7,650 nucleotides of DNA. Source: Chloroflexaceae bacterium UBA1466. Lineage in GTDB: Bacteria > Chloroflexota > Chloroflexia > Chloroflexales > Chloroflexaceae. The notes beneath the pieces were generated by a model. It saw only the letters and a program-made list of their open reading frames with translations, was not told where the DNA came from and made no database searches. Location: NCBI GenBank assembly GCA_002325605.1, contig DCSM01000101.1, positions 1-7,650 on the forward strand. Reading direction: 5' to 3'. Below, one piece after another: positions 5,559 through 7,650 of the stretch. A program made the translations under genes and the position numbers. Each line of letters starts with the position of its first letter. Position 1 is the first letter of the stretch.

Positions 5559-7547
5559 GTGTTCCGTTCGTGGGAACAAGAACAAGAGCTAAAGAAACGA
5601 CAGGCTCGAACCGATTTATGGTTCATGCGGCGGCGGATTATCGCGGTGATGGTGGTTTCGCTGTTGATTCTCATCGGGTCCCAATTGTTACGCAAACCGC
5701 GAATTGCCTTTCGCGTTGTTGCGCCCCCGGTTCCGGTAGTCAAAATTTTGCCCACTAATGCAGACCAAGTAACCCAATTGGCTTTTCTGGCCAAAGGTTG
5801 GATCAATGGCGAAGCTTGGGCCCCCAATGGCTCAACCTTAGCGGTAGCCTCCTCTATCGGGGTTTTTCTCTACAATACGCAAGCCTTGACGGATGTTCAC
5901 TTGATCGAGACCACGGAGCCGGTGTTGGCTGTCGCTTTTGCGCCCGATGGGAACACCTTGGCTTCGGCAGCCCGTGACGGCAGTATTGGGCTGTGGAATA
6001 CCGCAGATGGTTCACCGCTCCGGACGCTGAAAAGCGACGGAGGCGCAGTAAATCGGCTGGCTTTTGCCCCCGATGGCCAAACATTGGCGGCGGCAACGGT
6101 GGATGGCACAGTTACTTTGTGGAATGTTGCGTGGGGCAGCCTGAAAACCACTTTGGGCGGCCCAGAATCTAAAGATGGCCATAAAGATGTTGTTCGCAGC
6201 GTCGCTTTTGCCCCCAATGGCCAAATTTTAGCTTCGGCTTCGCGGGATGGGACGATCAAAATTTGGAATCTCGCCGAGGGGAAAGTCCTCCAGACCTTGA
6301 CGGGCCACAAGGATTGGATTAACAGTGTAGCCTTTTCGCCCGATGGGCAGTTTTTAGCCTCTGCTGCGAATGACCGCACGGTCATAATTTGGAAAGTCGC
6401 CGATTATTCGCTCGTGCGGTCCTTGACGGGGCATACTTCTGATATTCAAGATGTAGCTTTTGCCCCCGATGGCCAAACGATAGCTTCGGCTTCAACTGAT
6501 AAGACCATTAAACTATGGCAAAGCAGCGATGGGACTTTGCTTAATACCTTAGAAGGCCACACAGCGGATGTTTTGGGGGTGGCTTTTGCGCCTAATGGCA
6601 AACAAATCGCTTCAGCATCACGGGATGGAACCGTTAAGTTTTGGGATGTGGCCCAAAAAGTCGTGGTTCAGACGATAAGTGGGCATACGAAAGATGTTTT
6701 TAATGTCGCTTTCGCGCCCAATGGTAGTTATTTAGCGTCAGCTTCCTATGATGGCTCAATCAAACTTTGGGATTTGAAGCAAGGAACTTTGCTTCAGACG
6801 CTTCAAGCGCATGCCGAAAAGGTGCAAGGCGTTAGTTTTACGCCTGAGGGCAAAATTTTAGTTTCGGCTTCACGGGATGGCATGATTAAGTTCTGGAAAA
6901 TGCCCGAAGGTATCCTTCTCCATGCGCTGGAGGGGCATAGCAAAGACATTTTAGATATTGTGGCTGCGCCTGATGGCCAGCTTTTAGCTTCGGCGGCGCG
7001 GGATGGCACCGTCAAATTGTGGCAAATGCCGAGCGGCAAACTGGTTCGCACCTTTGATGGGCAACAAGGGGAAGCCCAAAGCGTCGCTTTTTCGCCCGAT
7101 AGTAAATATCTCGTTTCGGGGATGGCGGATGGGAAAATCAGGCTCTGGAGTGTGGGCAGTGGGGCTTTGTTGCGCGTGCTTGACGGCCACACCAATGATG
7201 TTCTGAGCATCGCTTTTGGGCCGAAAGGCGTTCTTCTGGCTTCGGGCTCCAGCGATGGGCTAGTCAAGCTCTGGAGCATGCCCGATGGTCGGCTGGTGAG
7301 CAAGCTTCAAGGGCATACCAAAGATGTCCAAAGTGTAGCTTTTAGCCCAAATGGGCAAGTGGTGGCTTCGGGTTCAATAGATAAAACCGTGCGGTTGTGG
7401 CGCGTGAAAGACGGCGTATTGCTCAAAACGCTCGAAGGCCATACCGACAAAGTGCAAAGTGTGGTCTTTGCCCCCAATGGGCAAATCTTGGCTTCGGGGT
7501 CAGTTGATGGGACCGTGCGGCTGTGGGGGGTGCAACCTCCGCAGTAA
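5559..7547 (+). CDS. Membrane-anchored protein with 14 WD40 blades, kinase-less paralogue
   Basis: From GTG 5559 the product has 662 residues; the longest frame, from TTG 5481, gives 688. The GTG is preferred because of AGGAGG 5 nt upstream and the leader hairpin before it. In 662-residue numbering, residues 1-26 are a charged tail (WEQEQELKKRQAR, then RRR), 27-44 a hydrophobic anchor (IIAVMVVSLLILIGSQLL), 45-75 a Pro/Val-rich linker, and 82-662 fourteen WD40 blades, enough for two seven-bladed propellers. Blade 1 (WAPNG, ASSIGVFLY) closely matches blade 1 of the kinase-WD40 protein, so the two arose by duplication. There is no kinase domain, lipobox or cysteine. Topology is probably tail-in and propellers-out, but basic residues on both sides leave some doubt. 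WD40 propellers bind proteins; the ligand is unknown. It is transcribed co-directionally with the kinase gene from its own promoter. Confidence 0.88.
   Translation: MFRSWEQEQELKKRQARTDLWFMRRRIIAVMVVSLLILIGSQLLRKPRIAFRVVAPPVPVVKILPTNADQVTQLAFLAKGWINGEAWAPNGSTLAVASSIGVFLYNTQALTDVHLIETTEPVLAVAFAPDGNTLASAARDGSIGLWNTADGSPLRTLKSDGGAVNRLAFAPDGQTLAAATVDGTVTLWNVAWGSLKTTLGGPESKDGHKDVVRSVAFAPNGQILASASRDGTIKIWNLAEGKVLQTLTGHKDWINSVAFSPDGQFLASAANDRTVIIWKVADYSLVRSLTGHTSDIQDVAFAPDGQTIASASTDKTIKLWQSSDGTLLNTLEGHTADVLGVAFAPNGKQIASASRDGTVKFWDVAQKVVVQTISGHTKDVFNVAFAPNGSYLASASYDGSIKLWDLKQGTLLQTLQAHAEKVQGVSFTPEGKILVSASRDGMIKFWKMPEGILLHALEGHSKDILDIVAAPDGQLLASAARDGTVKLWQMPSGKLVRTFDGQQGEAQSVAFSPDSKYLVSGMADGKIRLWSVGSGALLRVLDGHTNDVLSIAFGPKGVLLASGSSDGLVKLWSMPDGRLVSKLQGHTKDVQSVAFSPNGQVVASGSIDKTVRLWRVKDGVLLKTLEGHTDKVQSVVFAPNGQILASGSVDGTVRLWGVQPPQ
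5637..5690 (+). other. Signal-anchor segment of the kinase-less WD40 protein
   Basis: Eighteen hydrophobic residues from IIAVMV to GSQLL follow WFMRRR and precede RKPR. There is no signal-peptidase or lipobox motif, so it should stay as an uncleaved anchor. The three arginines before it favour a cytoplasmic N-terminus. Confidence 0.75.
5802..7544 (+). repeat. 14 tandem WD40 blades with 126-nt period (third gene)
   Basis: In the 688-residue numbering, blades begin near 108, 148, 190, 238, 280, 322, 364, 406, 448, 490, 532, 574, 616 and 658. The 42-residue step is broken only by blade 1 (40) and blade 3 (48, through a six-residue loop insertion in GGPESKDGHKD). Cores such as VAFAPNGQILASASRDGTIKIW are typical. 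The residue just before each blade is often Asp or Glu (KD, SD, AD, ND), whereas the kinase paralogue often has Trp or Tyr there. Confidence 0.9.
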
Positions 7548-7578
7548 GGCTCCTGGGAAAATTTAATCTTATGTCGGC

Positions 7579-7610
7579 CAAGGCAGTCTGATGGGGATCA
7601 GGCTGCCTTG
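7579..7610. promoter_or_regulatory. 14-bp stem inverted repeat: terminator-like or operator
   Basis: CAAGGCAGTCTGAT (7579-7592) pairs with ATCAGGCTGCCTTG (7597-7610) around GGGG, with one G-T wobble (7587 and 7602). It begins 32 nt after the stop of the third gene, so it may end or protect that transcript, but no T-tract follows on either strand. It also abuts the extended -10 promoter and covers where a -35 would lie, which would equally suit an operator. Confidence 0.6.
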
Positions 7611-7619
7611 TGCTATAAT
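7608..7619 (+). promoter_or_regulatory. Extended -10 promoter TTGTGCTATAAT for a gene beyond the window
   Basis: This is an exact second copy of the 12-mer at 5445-5456, again with no -35 box. The expected start is near 7626, so the transcript runs out of the window. Its first bases overlap the 3' arm of the inverted repeat by 3 nt. Confidence 0.55.
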
Positions 7620-7650
7620 GCTTAGATAATTGGGTTGGGGCGCGGGCGGC

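Noticed and set aside
3682..7544. Regular repeats that might be read as a CRISPR array or a satellite
   Set aside because: The 126-nt period is in frame, has no spacer structure, and translates to WD40 blades throughout.
35..7547. Anti-phage or conflict system (TPR, kinase and WD40 parts can occur in such loci)
   Set aside because: No nuclease, toxin, STAND-type NTPase, protease or other effector is visible, and the kinase fold appears inactive, so there is no positive evidence within the window.

Overview
The window holds three large bacterial genes. The coding is dense, the GC content is moderate, and starts and promoters are typically bacterial. Positions 35-2155 (minus strand) encode a 706-residue protein built mainly of TPR-like helical hairpins. 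Diverging from it on the plus strand is a 960-residue protein (2527-5409) with an N-terminal Hanks-type Ser/Thr kinase fold, one membrane segment, a Pro/Ser/Thr-rich spacer and 14 WD40 blades. A third gene (ORF 5481-7547; preferred GTG start at 5559) encodes a paralogue with the same membrane-plus-14-blade plan but no kinase domain. Kinase-WD40 fusions, a Pro/Thr-rich stalk after the membrane segment, and a first blade ending 'ASSIGVF-Y' recall Chloroflexota, Anaerolineae in particular. That assignment is an inference; no taxonomic marker gene is present.

Layout. 1-34: tail of the region downstream of the TPR gene, with no clear terminator. 35-2155: TPR gene. 2156-2526: divergent intergenic region with an 8+8 bp palindrome (2200-2218), a 12-bp perfect palindrome (2341-2352), a TATAAT box (2416-2421), and a 16-codon leader ORF (2480-2530) with its own Shine-Dalgarno sequence, whose stop overlaps the kinase start as ATGA. 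2527-5409: kinase-WD40 gene. 5410-5558: extended -10 promoter (TTGTGCTATAAT), an 11-bp stem hairpin, and a strong AGGAGG that fixes the start of the third gene at GTG 5559. 7548-7650: a 14-bp stem hairpin abutting a second exact copy of TTGTGCTATAAT, evidently the promoter of a gene beyond the window.

How the parts may work together. The kinase fold should be cytoplasmic and its propellers should lie outside the membrane; the third protein places a matching double propeller beside it. The TPR protein has no signal peptide and is a candidate cytoplasmic scaffold. The most notable point is that the kinase domain keeps its VAIK-type Lys and DFG Asp but has lost the catalytic loop: HRDxKPxN reads QLEMEPAQ. 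It therefore looks like a pseudokinase. My reading is a membrane-anchored sensor or adhesion pair whose cytoplasmic output is nucleotide binding or docking, not phosphotransfer. No nuclease, toxin, NTPase or other effector is visible, so a defence role is not supported here.
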